Source: an uncultured Candidatus Poseidoniales archaeon (GTDB taxonomy: Archaea > Thermoplasmatota > Poseidoniia > Poseidoniales > Poseidoniaceae). From it: DNA of 64,000 nucleotides. Of this stretch, positions 7,504 to 15,930 are shown piece after piece. Below the pieces are notes generated by a model. That model worked only from the letters and a program-made list of their open reading frames with translations, made no database searches and was not told the origin of the DNA. Each line of letters begins with the position of its first letter. Position 1 is the stretch's first letter. Position numbers and translations under genes: made by a program. The stretch spans positions 39,964 to 103,963 of the forward strand of contig CACLCM010000002.1 in assembly GCA_902605365.1 (NCBI GenBank), written 5' to 3'.

Positions 7504-7530
7504 GGAGTTCAAATCTCCCTCTCGGCGCTT
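7504..7530 (+). repeat. attR-like copy of the tRNA-Ser 3' end
   Basis: This copy matches 3970-3996 except for T7516 in place of C3982. No 5' tRNA half precedes it, so it is not a tRNA gene. With T at this position the T stem would be GGGAG/CTCCC, fully paired with the resident tRNA 5' half. It therefore looks like the original chromosomal 3' end, moved here by integration. Confidence 0.85.
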
Positions 7531-7580
7531 AACAATCGTAGATTGTTGGCTAGGTTTGTCAATCAGAGATTGAACAAACC
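7531..7580. terminator. Double hairpin between convergent genes, beside attR
   Basis: Two stem-loops follow the attR copy directly. The first is AACAATC-GTA-GATTGTT (7531-7547). The second pairs GGTTTGTCAATC with GATTGAACAAACC (7553-7580), 12 pairs with one bulged A. Both share a CAATC/GATTG core. They lie between the convergent HEAT-repeat gene and the 458-aa membrane gene and could end transcription both ways. Another GGCGCTC follows at 7581. Alternatively they are part of the recombination site. Confidence 0.5.
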
Positions 7581-7591
7581 GGCGCTCAAAA

Positions 7592-8968
7592 TCATTCTTC
7601 TTCAATAGTAGAATCATACTCAGACTCTAATTGCTTGACTATCTTTTCATTTAATCCGAAGGTAGATGCAACTGTATCGAGTAACTTTCTCTCCTCTTTA
7701 GTGATAATACGGTCTTCCATCGCCGTCCTATATGCATCCAAGTATGCGGTTTCCTCAGGCGTATGCGTTTCAGGAATGAAGCGATTAGATGCTTTGTCTA
7801 TAATTAACAAAATTGGTTTTCTTACCACAAGCAAGGATACACCGATAAAGACTCCGCCAGCCGCTCCATAACCAATCAAACTCTCCATTAGTTCACTTCC
7901 AACAATGAAGGAAATGACACCTAAACCAGTGAATACTGCCGTTGTGAAGCCTTTTCGTAGGTTATTATCGATCCCAAATACAGTATCTTTCAGGGTAGCG
8001 TGAACGAACATCATTGCTTCAAAGGCAATTGCAGCTGGAGTTATAGTAAGAGAAAATATCCACGCAAAGAATAACATTCGTTCCGTGAAATTGGGGTCAC
8101 CGTATCTCCAAAGAGTTTCATCAATAAACGTCACTTGGCTTCCATGTACTACAGAAATTAATATCAATAGTATAAACCAGAACATCAGTAATACTACCTT
8201 TCCTAAAAATCCAATGTACAGGGACCTTGAAGTGAGACTTTTACTGAAGTCGGGATTATCTCCCTCTTTGTAAGATTTTATTGAAGAACGTATGAACAAT
8301 AATGCAAGTAATGAAACCATAGGAGAACCTAGAGCAATTGCCCATAAACCAGGAGGCTGTGTTGTTACCGTTGCCTCATAACTAGCAGTACAGTCACCAG
8401 TATCCTTGAAATCATCCTCAATACCTTGTCTCCATTCTTCATCCTCACCAAACCAACGATCTGTTGTTGGCTCTTCGCCTTCTTCACAAACTACCCATGT
8501 TGCGTCTGAAACATAGAATGCAGGTACTGTTCTAATCAGTAACCAGATTGTAATTCCCAGAGCGGGAGCAATATACCAGGCATGCTTTTTGAATGAAGGC
8601 TTGTGCATGAAACTGAGTCTGTTCAATCGGTAGTAAATCGGTATACACAGATACATAATTACGGCTGTAATATGGGCTGTGAAGAATACATCGATTGTCC
8701 AATGCCATAGAATATCTTGTAGCCATTCATATCTTCTGATGTAAGGTGTGACTTGTGCAACAATAAATGATGCCTTTATCCCTTCGCACACCAATAATAC
8801 AGACATAAATTTATTTTCAAATCCTTTTGATTTAGCACGCCAAACCAAAGCAGCTAATGCTACACAATAAAACAATATCAGTAGGGAACTGATAGAAATG
8901 ATCATCCTAAAACCAAAAAGATTGTCAGCGCTGAAAGCACCAATATAGTATTCTTGGACGGTTCTCAT
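7592..8968 (-). CDS. Polytopic membrane protein with TerB-like cytosolic tail
   Basis: The 458-aa protein has about seven or eight hydrophobic segments, starting near residues 24-44. An acidic, probably external loop (near residues 168-205) contains two Cys and several Trp. The last 55 residues (AMEDRIITKEERKLLDTVAS and beyond) resemble the helical TerB-like modules that read D-x-I-(S/T)-x-E-E; the 213-aa protein at 42061 has similar modules. It ends TIEEE. No transporter or enzyme family is recognised. It lies just outside the attR copy, so it is probably chromosomal. Confidence 0.7.
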   Translation of the reverse strand: MRTVQEYYIGAFSADNLFGFRMIISISSLLILFYCVALAALVWRAKSKGFENKFMSVLLVCEGIKASFIVAQVTPYIRRYEWLQDILWHWTIDVFFTAHITAVIMYLCIPIYYRLNRLSFMHKPSFKKHAWYIAPALGITIWLLIRTVPAFYVSDATWVVCEEGEEPTTDRWFGEDEEWRQGIEDDFKDTGDCTASYEATVTTQPPGLWAIALGSPMVSLLALLFIRSSIKSYKEGDNPDFSKSLTSRSLYIGFLGKVVLLMFWFILLILISVVHGSQVTFIDETLWRYGDPNFTERMLFFAWIFSLTITPAAIAFEAMMFVHATLKDTVFGIDNNLRKGFTTAVFTGLGVISFIVGSELMESLIGYGAAGGVFIGVSLLVVRKPILLIIDKASNRFIPETHTPEETAYLDAYRTAMEDRIITKEERKLLDTVASTFGLNEKIVKQLESEYDSTIEEE

Positions 8969-9043
8969 ACTTCGTGTTCAAATGATACATTTAATTGGTT
9001 TTTTGGCTACATAAACAATATTTTTGTAGGATTAAGACTACTA

Positions 9044-9922
9044 TTAATCGTTTAATTTGCTCTTTATCAAACCTATAATTTGCATGGTTTGGTTATTGAA
9101 AACTATAGTTGCAAATAGTGATGTAAAGATTAACATCAGCCACCACATAGAGCCTAAACCTGCAGTGTATTCACCACCAAATAGATCGCCGTGGTCGATT
9201 GAAGAGGTTATTATCAGATGAATAAACAAGCTGGAAAGAATTATGATTACTGAAAAACCCCAACCTACAGAGCCGAACCTTTGATATTGTTCTTCTACAA
9301 AACCAGAATTAATGATTCCGCTTCCTCTTAAAATTTCAAGAACTAGCAAAGTAATAATGACAAGTAAAGAGAGGTACAAACAAATCTGCAATATTAGCCC
9401 TGATGTAGACATTTCATTAACTCCAACCAGTTTAGCAGTCTCTTCACCGACCACTTCCTCGAACTCAGAATACTCATATTTCTGAGTTTGAGATTGCCCC
9501 ATAAAAAATGTGTAAGTAGTCGTTACTTCGAAATCGTTCAACCCATAGTCAATACTAGTCGATTGCTTATAACCATCATCAACTTCTTCATGTTCGAGAT
9601 TATACCATGAATAAGAACCTAATGAAGTGAAAATAAGGAATACCATGATCGTTGCCATCCCAAACTTGGCAGCCTTCCAACCATCAATATCGACTGCACC
9701 TAAACCCCCTTTCAACAAGGCAGATAAGTAGGGAGTATCTTCGCTATTTGCTAGTCTGGCTTTTTTGAGATTTCCAGATTTGGATTCAATTTGTTTAGGT
9801 TTTTTATTTGCATATAGGCGCAAAATCAATTCTGACTTTTTACCGCTGGTTGGAAGACCTTTTGATTTGAGCAATTCCTTGAGTTGGGGAACTGTCATAG
9901 ATTGATTAGCGTCTTTAACCAT
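9044..9922 (-). CDS. SAP-domain membrane protein
   Basis: The N-terminus carries a SAP motif (VPQLKELLKSKGLPTSGKKS, then ELILRLY) near residues 10-40; SAP domains usually bind nucleic acid. It is followed by a basic stretch and about four membrane segments (near residues 92-110, 177-200, 222-242 and 255-275), with a probable external loop holding many Glu, Tyr and Thr residues. A SAP domain tied to a membrane anchor is unusual and could tether DNA or RNA to the membrane, which is an inference. A SAP-repeat protein is also found at 28564. The overall function is unknown. Confidence 0.7.
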   Translation of the reverse strand: MVKDANQSMTVPQLKELLKSKGLPTSGKKSELILRLYANKKPKQIESKSGNLKKARLANSEDTPYLSALLKGGLGAVDIDGWKAAKFGMATIMVFLIFTSLGSYSWYNLEHEEVDDGYKQSTSIDYGLNDFEVTTTYTFFMGQSQTQKYEYSEFEEVVGEETAKLVGVNEMSTSGLILQICLYLSLLVIITLLVLEILRGSGIINSGFVEEQYQRFGSVGWGFSVIIILSSLFIHLIITSSIDHGDLFGGEYTAGLGSMWWLMLIFTSLFATIVFNNQTMQIIGLIKSKLND

Positions 9923-9969
9923 GATAATGAATAATAATTATTGTTAATAAGTTGTGGCCCGGAATTAAC

Positions 9970-11769
9970 TTAATTATCATCTGCTCTTGAGATTACATGC
10001 ATTGTGCTACCCTTCTCCAGATTAGCCTTGACATCTATTGCCCAAGCATCTAGTGACACGTTAAGAACCGCAATTTCATCTCCCTGTTTTAGAGTATTGA
10101 ACAGGCTTGGCCAGGCATTATCCCAACCTTCTACTGCAATCCTTCCACTGTTGTCAAGTAGAACAATTCCTTTGCGAGCCCATGGCTTGCCATTCTTGCC
10201 AACGCCTGATTTGTAAGTAGTATATGCAACTCTACCAACTACATTCCACCTAGCTTGGAAGTCGAACAGACCTACATCTCCTTCTTCGGCTTCTGATGCT
10301 TTTTCGATTCTTGCATGCGGGTCTACTTTGAGTTGTAATTCACCTTTCCAATTGGTCGAAGGAACAACTCCAATTAAACGAATACTATCTCCTTTAGCCA
10401 CATCAGCAGGGTAAGTAAGCACTCCTTGACTTTCCTTGACCATTATGCGTACGAAAGCGAACCCTCCATCTTTTTCGATAGTAATATTCGGTGCTTTTTC
10501 CGGTACATTCGTGACACTAAAAACCTCACAAAAAATATTGACACGAGGTTTTAGGTCGGCAAAGGGGGTTAGTTCGTACACCTTGATGTCGCCTGATGGT
10601 TGATGTTGTCCTCCATCCGGTAGGTCATCGTCTCCACTACCATTTGGACAGAGCCCTGCCCAATCACATGTATCGCAACGTAACTCATCCGGGTCGTCAA
10701 TCTTGACACCTCCTTCAGAAAAACCACGTATTGACCTTGGAATTGGCGGACAATCTTCTATTGTCACCTCAGTTCCTTTGATCTCTTGCCATAAGTCGTT
10801 CAATTCAGATTCCAAATTTGTAATTTCTTCGGCAGTAGGTGGCTCAACTGATTTACGCACACCTACTCCTGCATACCAAATCTCTAGTTCATCGGGTATG
10901 ACGCCATCATGAGTAATTGACCACAGCATAGCATAGATACGTAATTGCTCAACATAATTGCCACTACGGTCACCGCCACCCCGGCTAGCTTTCAAATCCA
11001 TAATCCGGATTTTTCCACCATGCCTGTAGACTAGGTCATATTCACCTTGGAACCAATGTTCTGGGTGTATTACATTCAGAGAGAATGGAGGGGCATTGGG
11101 ATCTACGAACCAAGGTCTAGCTATTTCCCAAGCCTCAACCAATGTACATTCACCAGTTCTTGCTAATGGATTTGGACCTTGTTTTTCTCTTCCATCAGGG
11201 GCTGGGATATCCGGCCTTACACCATTACGCCAATCTGTCAATTCTGATTCTGTGACCGAATCCTTGCAAGATTCTACTTCATCCATGTGCATTCGTAGTG
11301 CAGATACGCACATATCTCGATAAGCATCCATTGAGTATTCATGCCAATTACCGCCTTTACGTGCGTTCTTACTCCACTCTTCATGCATTTCATCCCTTAT
11401 GCTTGGCCAATGGGCATCTACCCTGTCTTCACACCATTTCATGAAATCCGATGGTAATTCATCATCGAATAGAGGCAGTAACATATCCGCTCCGTTGGCC
11501 AGAACATCTGATGGAGCAGAATTGAAAACAATGCCCGGTGATTCCATTAGAACTCGGCAAACACATTCTTCAACAGCCCTTCCCAAAAAAAGAGGAGGGG
11601 TCTGCGGGAATTTTAGTCGCATCTTATTTTGATACCACCAAAGTCTAGGACAATCTTCCCAAGTGTTAGCCTGCGAAGCAGAAAGACGATTGAAAGGACC
11701 GATATCATCGGTCTGTGAATCGGCAACCTGCACAGGCATGTCTCTTATCGTGACATCAAGTGTATTCAA
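9970..11769 (-). CDS. RecB/Cas4-like PD-(D/E)xK nuclease with OB-fold tail
   Basis: The N-terminal half is a RecB-family nuclease: LSASQANTWEDCP start, GEYDLVYRHGGKIRIMDLKA (motif D...DxK), and EQLRIY (QxxxY). One Cys in the first motif plus CDTCDWAGLC gives the C...C-x2-C-x5-C set that binds an Fe-S cluster in Cas4, AddB and Dna2. The last 220 residues (from about DIKVYELTPF) look like two OB folds, as in single-strand DNA-binding proteins. The start is a TTG overlapping the stop of the upstream paralogue (TTGA), so coupling is likely. No cas genes are nearby. A DNA repair or end-processing role is inferred. Confidence 0.78.
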   Translation of the reverse strand: MNTLDVTIRDMPVQVADSQTDDIGPFNRLSASQANTWEDCPRLWWYQNKMRLKFPQTPPLFLGRAVEECVCRVLMESPGIVFNSAPSDVLANGADMLLPLFDDELPSDFMKWCEDRVDAHWPSIRDEMHEEWSKNARKGGNWHEYSMDAYRDMCVSALRMHMDEVESCKDSVTESELTDWRNGVRPDIPAPDGREKQGPNPLARTGECTLVEAWEIARPWFVDPNAPPFSLNVIHPEHWFQGEYDLVYRHGGKIRIMDLKASRGGGDRSGNYVEQLRIYAMLWSITHDGVIPDELEIWYAGVGVRKSVEPPTAEEITNLESELNDLWQEIKGTEVTIEDCPPIPRSIRGFSEGGVKIDDPDELRCDTCDWAGLCPNGSGDDDLPDGGQHQPSGDIKVYELTPFADLKPRVNIFCEVFSVTNVPEKAPNITIEKDGGFAFVRIMVKESQGVLTYPADVAKGDSIRLIGVVPSTNWKGELQLKVDPHARIEKASEAEEGDVGLFDFQARWNVVGRVAYTTYKSGVGKNGKPWARKGIVLLDNSGRIAVEGWDNAWPSLFNTLKQGDEIAVLNVSLDAWAIDVKANLEKGSTMHVISRADDN

Positions 11770-13370
11770 GGCTTCGATTTGATTTGCATTCTAGTATTTC
11801 TTGAATCGATTCTGAGTTGAACTAAGCCTTCTCTCCAACCTAATTCTGCAGAAGTTAGTTTTACTATCATTCCAGGTCGTATAGATAGCATTGTTCCATT
11901 TATTGCAGAACCAAATGCGACTACTTCGGCAACACGTTCACCGTCCCATAAGTGATATGACATCATAGACCAAGGCCTTCCATCCGCTCTCTTACCATCC
12001 CTCTTTGAACAGCACAATACAACTCCTTCGACGTTGGCCTTAGTACGAAGCATTCCCATACGAGTTAACTCGGCTTCAGATTTCTCCAAGATTGAACTAT
12101 TCCCATCCAAATAGAGCCTGGGTTGTCTTCTCCAAACCCCCGGTAATGCACCTGTGATGTAGACATAATCTTGTGGAGAATTATGCATTTCAGGATATGA
12201 GCCTGGTTGACTTTCTTCTATTGTCACCATTTTTTCACCCGCCTGAATCATAGCACCTAGTACCGGTTCACCGTAATGATTTGGAAGTGGACCCCATGAA
12301 CCCTGCAATTTTCCTTTTACATTTACGCGAGAAGGAATTGAGGATAAAGGCTCACAGGGAAGTGTAATCTCAGGAGCCTCGTAGGGAATCTCTGCTAAAG
12401 AGCACCAGTGGCAGCCTCCTGCTTTGCCATCACATGGGTTTTCTATTGGAAGAGAATTATCCGTATCCCATGCTTTCATTTCGTCATGGACCGCCCTGTA
12501 ATCTTCTGTGGAAAGGGGAGCGAGATCGACTACTTTTCTCATACCATTTGTAAGATACCAGCCTTCAATGCCGTCACAACTAGAATCATGAGTTTCACCC
12601 CACAACCACGCATAGAAGTTTAATTGAGAGTCCAAACTCTTTGCGAACTTTCCTCCACCATCACCCATCTTGATGTCGATAATGCGTACCCTGCCATCCC
12701 ATCGTAATACTAGGTCGCATTCACCTGCAGCCCATCTATCAGGATGGTACATTCTTTGAGGCTCAGGATTGCGAGGGTCTTTGACCCAAGGCCTAGCTAT
12801 TTCCCAAGCATCTTGCCAAGTTATTTCTTCACTGAATTGGTGTATCTCGTCTTTCCATGAGACCATGCTGTTGGCCTTACTAGGCTGGGTGAAATGGGGA
12901 GGTGAGTCCCAACATGGAGCTGGAATGTCGAACTCAAAGTCTCCGCCTCCCGCCTCATAACAGGATTTCACTTCTTCTAGTTGCAAAGAAATTCCGTTTC
13001 TGAGCATTTCAGACACCAATTCAATATCGAAGTAATCATCAAAGTTGCCATCAGACCAAAGGGCATCATCAAAAGTACTCTTTCCTTTGTCGATTGCACT
13101 TCTGGCATTCTCTTCAACAAGTCCGAATAACCAGCTTTGTAATTCTTCATACGAAGTGACAACTGGTGCTCTATGCATCAATATTGAACAGAAGGCATCT
13201 TCCACTTCAATGCCCATCACTTGGTGAGGGGAAAGTGGCCCTCTCAGGCCGATTCTGTAATTCAAAAACCACTGCTTTTCACAGCGTAAAAATGTCGTTA
13301 AGGACGAGGCTGATAAACGGCCACGCGCCCTACCTATGGATTGAGCTTCTGGAGGAATCTGTGCTGGCAT
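11766..13370 (-). CDS. RecB/Cas4-like PD-(D/E)xK nuclease, paralogue
   Basis: This 534-aa protein repeats the plan of its downstream neighbour: LSASSLTTFLRCEKQWFLNY at the start, GECDLVLRWDGRVRIIDIKM (motif D...DxK), QLNFY (QxxxY), and a C-terminal OB-like region of about 190 residues. The cysteine set differs (C-x6-C-x2-C in CDGKAGGCHWC, without the last spacing seen in the neighbour), so any Fe-S cluster may be altered. The two genes overlap and most likely arose by tandem duplication. They may form a heterodimer with unequal subunits. ABCE1 lies directly upstream with a 9-base gap, so all three may be cotranscribed. Confidence 0.76.
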   Translation of the reverse strand: MPAQIPPEAQSIGRARGRLSASSLTTFLRCEKQWFLNYRIGLRGPLSPHQVMGIEVEDAFCSILMHRAPVVTSYEELQSWLFGLVEENARSAIDKGKSTFDDALWSDGNFDDYFDIELVSEMLRNGISLQLEEVKSCYEAGGGDFEFDIPAPCWDSPPHFTQPSKANSMVSWKDEIHQFSEEITWQDAWEIARPWVKDPRNPEPQRMYHPDRWAAGECDLVLRWDGRVRIIDIKMGDGGGKFAKSLDSQLNFYAWLWGETHDSSCDGIEGWYLTNGMRKVVDLAPLSTEDYRAVHDEMKAWDTDNSLPIENPCDGKAGGCHWCSLAEIPYEAPEITLPCEPLSSIPSRVNVKGKLQGSWGPLPNHYGEPVLGAMIQAGEKMVTIEESQPGSYPEMHNSPQDYVYITGALPGVWRRQPRLYLDGNSSILEKSEAELTRMGMLRTKANVEGVVLCCSKRDGKRADGRPWSMMSYHLWDGERVAEVVAFGSAINGTMLSIRPGMIVKLTSAELGWREGLVQLRIDSRNTRMQIKSKP

Positions 13371-13379
13371 ATTTTAACC

Positions 13380-15149
13380 TCAAGAATCAAATGAATAATA
13401 GTCGCCTTTCTCACGCTGCTCTCTATCTTTACGACTGGAAGATTTGTTTATTCTAGGACGTTTTGAATCGTGATCTCTTCTAAATGTCACATCGACGCCG
13501 CTAAGGAAGCGATTCATTCCTGCTCGTAACTTGAATGGCCCTTCTGCCATACCATGTTTGCCACCCTCTCCCTCGAAGACTAGAAGAGAATCCGACACAA
13601 TATCGATGAAGTATACATCGTGATCTATTACGAATGCAGCTCTTTCATTGGACTCCATAGTTCTTCGAATCGCTTTTGCGGCTTCCATACGTGCATTTGC
13701 ATCAAGATGCGCACTTGGCTCATCAAGAAGATAGAGGTCTGCATCTTTGCCAAGACAGATTGCAATTGCTACTGCTTGGGCTTCTCCACCAGACAGGTTA
13801 TTGACATCCTTAGTAAGTAAATCATCAACTCCTAAAGCGCGAATAACATTGACGTTGTACTCACCACTTCTCCAACTAGGACCAACTTCAGCATCTAACC
13901 AGGTTTGAACATTACAATCCATATCGAGGTCAATATGTTGCGGTTTGTAGGATATTGAAGCATCAGCAGTAACCCAACCTCCGTCATATTCATGCTCCCC
14001 TGCAAGGATTTTGATCATCGTAGTTTTACCGCTTCCATTAGGACCAACTACACCCACAACTTCGGATTGGTGGACCTTTCCGTCACCAGTTTTGAGCTTG
14101 AAATCACCGAGTGACTTTTCCAGCCCCCCCCATTCAACAACTGGATTTCCTATCTCGTTTGAACGGTCTGTATGTTTTTTGAATTTGATAGGTTTGTCTC
14201 TTATTCTGACATTTTGTTCAACCAGGAAACCGTCTAAATACGCATTTATCGCCATTCTAGTTGTGCGAGCAGGTGTGAATATACCGAAAGCACCTTTTTT
14301 GCCATATACTATGTGGATTAAATCCGCTAATACATCGAGAACTGCTAAATCGTGTTCAATGACAATTACACGAGCCGTTTCTGCTAATTCTTGAATAATC
14401 TTTACGATTCGCATTCTCTCATAGATATCAAGGTAAGACGATGGCTCATCGAAGAAGTACACATCTGCGTCTTTGAGTAATGTTGCACAAATTGCAACCC
14501 TCTGTAATTCACCACCAGATAATTGGTCCAAATCCCTCTCAAGAAGATGGCTTAAACCTAGTTTTTCGGCCATTTCATCGAACATTCCTCTTTCATCAAC
14601 TGAAGAAAGTAATTTGCCCACTTTTCCTTTTACTGCTTTGGGAATGTGGTCTACATATTGTGGTTTTAGTGCGACTTTCACATTAGATTCGCTCACCTGG
14701 CTGAGGAAATCTCGCAATTCCCCACGAGGTAGGCTTTCAATCGCATCTTCCCACCAAACATCATCGGCTTCGAAATCTCCAAGGTTAGGAACAATTGAAC
14801 CATTTAGAATGTTAAATGCGGTTGATTTACCCATTCCATTAGGTCCAAGGATACCAACTACTGATTCTTTAGATGGAGTTGGAAGACGAAACAATCGGAA
14901 ACCATTGAGAGAATATCTGTGAATCATATCAGTTTTCAGTTCAGCTGGCAAGTTGATTACAATAACAGCGTCATCTGGACAGTGCTTAGCACGAATGAAG
15001 CATGGAGGGCATGCACTTTCGAGAATACGAAATTTCTCTCCATCGAACTGGATACATTCACCACCGCATGACCCCGCCCATTTTTTGAGATAGTCAAACG
15101 CATCGCTCTTCGGCTTGCATCTATCTTCAATTAGAACAGCAATACGCAT
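13380..15149 (-). CDS. abce1: ABCE1/Rli1 ribosome-recycling ATPase
   Basis: ABCE1 splits the ribosome after termination using two ABC ATPase domains. Both are present: Walker A GPNGMGKST and GPNGSGKTT, signatures LSGGELQRVAI and LSGGEAQAVAI, Walker B FFDEPSSYLD and LLDEPSAHLD. The N-terminal domain normally has eight Cys holding two 4Fe-4S clusters. Here only six Cys remain (11, 28, 32, 47, 50, 57), the ACPPCFIRAKHCP block has Arg where the third Cys should be, and the left-hand spacing is not canonical. The flanking INLP and IHRYSLNGF motifs are intact. The 589-aa length is normal. The identity is secure; loss of at least one cluster is likely. Confidence 0.93.
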   Translation of the reverse strand: MRIAVLIEDRCKPKSDAFDYLKKWAGSCGGECIQFDGEKFRILESACPPCFIRAKHCPDDAVIVINLPAELKTDMIHRYSLNGFRLFRLPTPSKESVVGILGPNGMGKSTAFNILNGSIVPNLGDFEADDVWWEDAIESLPRGELRDFLSQVSESNVKVALKPQYVDHIPKAVKGKVGKLLSSVDERGMFDEMAEKLGLSHLLERDLDQLSGGELQRVAICATLLKDADVYFFDEPSSYLDIYERMRIVKIIQELAETARVIVIEHDLAVLDVLADLIHIVYGKKGAFGIFTPARTTRMAINAYLDGFLVEQNVRIRDKPIKFKKHTDRSNEIGNPVVEWGGLEKSLGDFKLKTGDGKVHQSEVVGVVGPNGSGKTTMIKILAGEHEYDGGWVTADASISYKPQHIDLDMDCNVQTWLDAEVGPSWRSGEYNVNVIRALGVDDLLTKDVNNLSGGEAQAVAIAICLGKDADLYLLDEPSAHLDANARMEAAKAIRRTMESNERAAFVIDHDVYFIDIVSDSLLVFEGEGGKHGMAEGPFKLRAGMNRFLSGVDVTFRRDHDSKRPRINKSSSRKDREQREKGDYYSFDS

Positions 15150-15209
15150 AATGAACCCCTCCTAATTGCGCTGCTAATATTATTGTTCATGAAACAGCCG
15201 GTGGTTATG

Positions 15210-15265
15210 ACGGCACGGTGCCGTTTAACAACCAAGCAGCACCTTGTCACCTTGCCATTGGCAAG
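15210..15265. terminator. Two hairpins downstream of uL16
   Basis: ACGGCAC-G-GTGCCGT (15210-15224) and CTTGCC-ATT-GGCAAG (15251-15265) are perfect inverted repeats in the gap between the uL16 stop and the ABCE1 start, both on the minus strand. They follow uL16 and could end its transcript or form a leader structure ahead of ABCE1. No long T-run follows either hairpin. Confidence 0.4.
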
Positions 15266-15274
15266 TTGGTTGGA

Positions 15275-15814
15275 TTAAACTAATCCCTTGATGTGTTCGT
15301 GCCCACGAATTAGTTTGGTAGTACATGGAGTTGGGAACTTCATGCTAGCCTTGCGTAGAGCATCCTTTGCGACTAGATAGTCAGCAGGAGTGAACTGAAG
15401 TGAGATGACACGCTGTCCGCGCTTTACACGTGCTGCAGTACCTACATTCTTTCCGAAAGCACAACGCATACCTTGCGATACACGGTCTGCACCTGCACCT
15501 GTAGCCTGCTTGTTCTCACGTAGAACGTGGTGAGGGTAGGTGTGAATGCGAAGTGCGTAGTTTTGTGCACCAGCGACTTTCCTGATTGTAGAGTTAGAGA
15601 TAACACGGGCTGCTTCCAGAGCAGTGTGCCTGATTTGACAGGACTCATCTGCGATGAGATTTAGTTCCATTAGGAACTCTCCAGTCTCCGCAGCACGGCG
15701 ATTACCAGCATAGAAGTTTAGGATACGGTTGTTAGGAACTCCACCGATATACTTGCGTCGGGTATATGCAGGGCCTTTGAGTCTGCGATACATCTTTGCG
15801 GGCTTACGTGCCAT
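15275..15814 (-). CDS. rpl10e: Large-subunit ribosomal protein uL16 (L10e)
   Basis: uL16 lies at the core of the large subunit near the A-site tRNA. The protein opens MARKPAKMYRRLKGPAYTRR and has the archaeal L10e blocks IGGVPNNRIL, LRIHTYPHHVLRENK and GADRVSQGMRCAFGK. The ORF track adds 30 residues from an upstream start. I choose ATG 15814 because GGAGGTA precedes it by six bases and the 179-aa length and start match the family. It is transcribed ahead of ABCE1, and a gene on the plus strand diverges from it. Confidence 0.95.
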   Translation of the reverse strand: MARKPAKMYRRLKGPAYTRRKYIGGVPNNRILNFYAGNRRAAETGEFLMELNLIADESCQIRHTALEAARVISNSTIRKVAGAQNYALRIHTYPHHVLRENKQATGAGADRVSQGMRCAFGKNVGTAARVKRGQRVISLQFTPADYLVAKDALRKASMKFPTPCTTKLIRGHEHIKGLV

Positions 15815-15930
15815 GCTTGATACCTCCGTGCGACTTTGCGACCAACCATCCCTATTTGACCATACCGATACATTCCCAATTTGTCCCCGTAGGGGAAAGG
15901 TCATGGATTAGGCACGCTCAGGACAGTACA

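Larger units (their letters stand above)
3970..7530. mobile_element. Small tRNA-Ser-integrated genomic island
   Basis: The segment is bounded by two direct copies of the tRNA-Ser 3' end (26 of 27 identical), the standard mark of site-specific integration into a tRNA gene. It holds one large HTH/HEPN-like gene, a divergent HEAT-repeat gene and a possible 38-codon ORF. By eye it is richer in A+T than its flanks. I see no tyrosine recombinase or other integrase, so it is either non-autonomous, a decayed remnant, or uses a recombinase made elsewhere. The far copy pairs better with the tRNA 5' half than the gene's present 3' end does, which supports replacement of that end on integration. Confidence 0.75.

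Noticed and set aside
7504-7530. A second tRNA gene
   Set aside because: Only the T-arm and acceptor 3' half are present. No D arm, anticodon arm or 5' acceptor strand precedes it, so it is an integration-site copy.
9970-13370. CRISPR-Cas locus (Cas4-like genes)
   Set aside because: No repeat array and no other cas gene is seen. The OB-like tails are not a Cas4 feature.
14473-14922. 149-aa plus-strand ORF
   Set aside because: It lies wholly antisense to ABCE1, whose motifs are clear. The ORF has no domain.
15796-15930. N-terminal extension of the 426-aa ORF and of uL16
   Set aside because: These two track starts overlap each other head to head. Both proteins have better internal ATGs, and uL16 has a clear GGAGGTA before its ATG.
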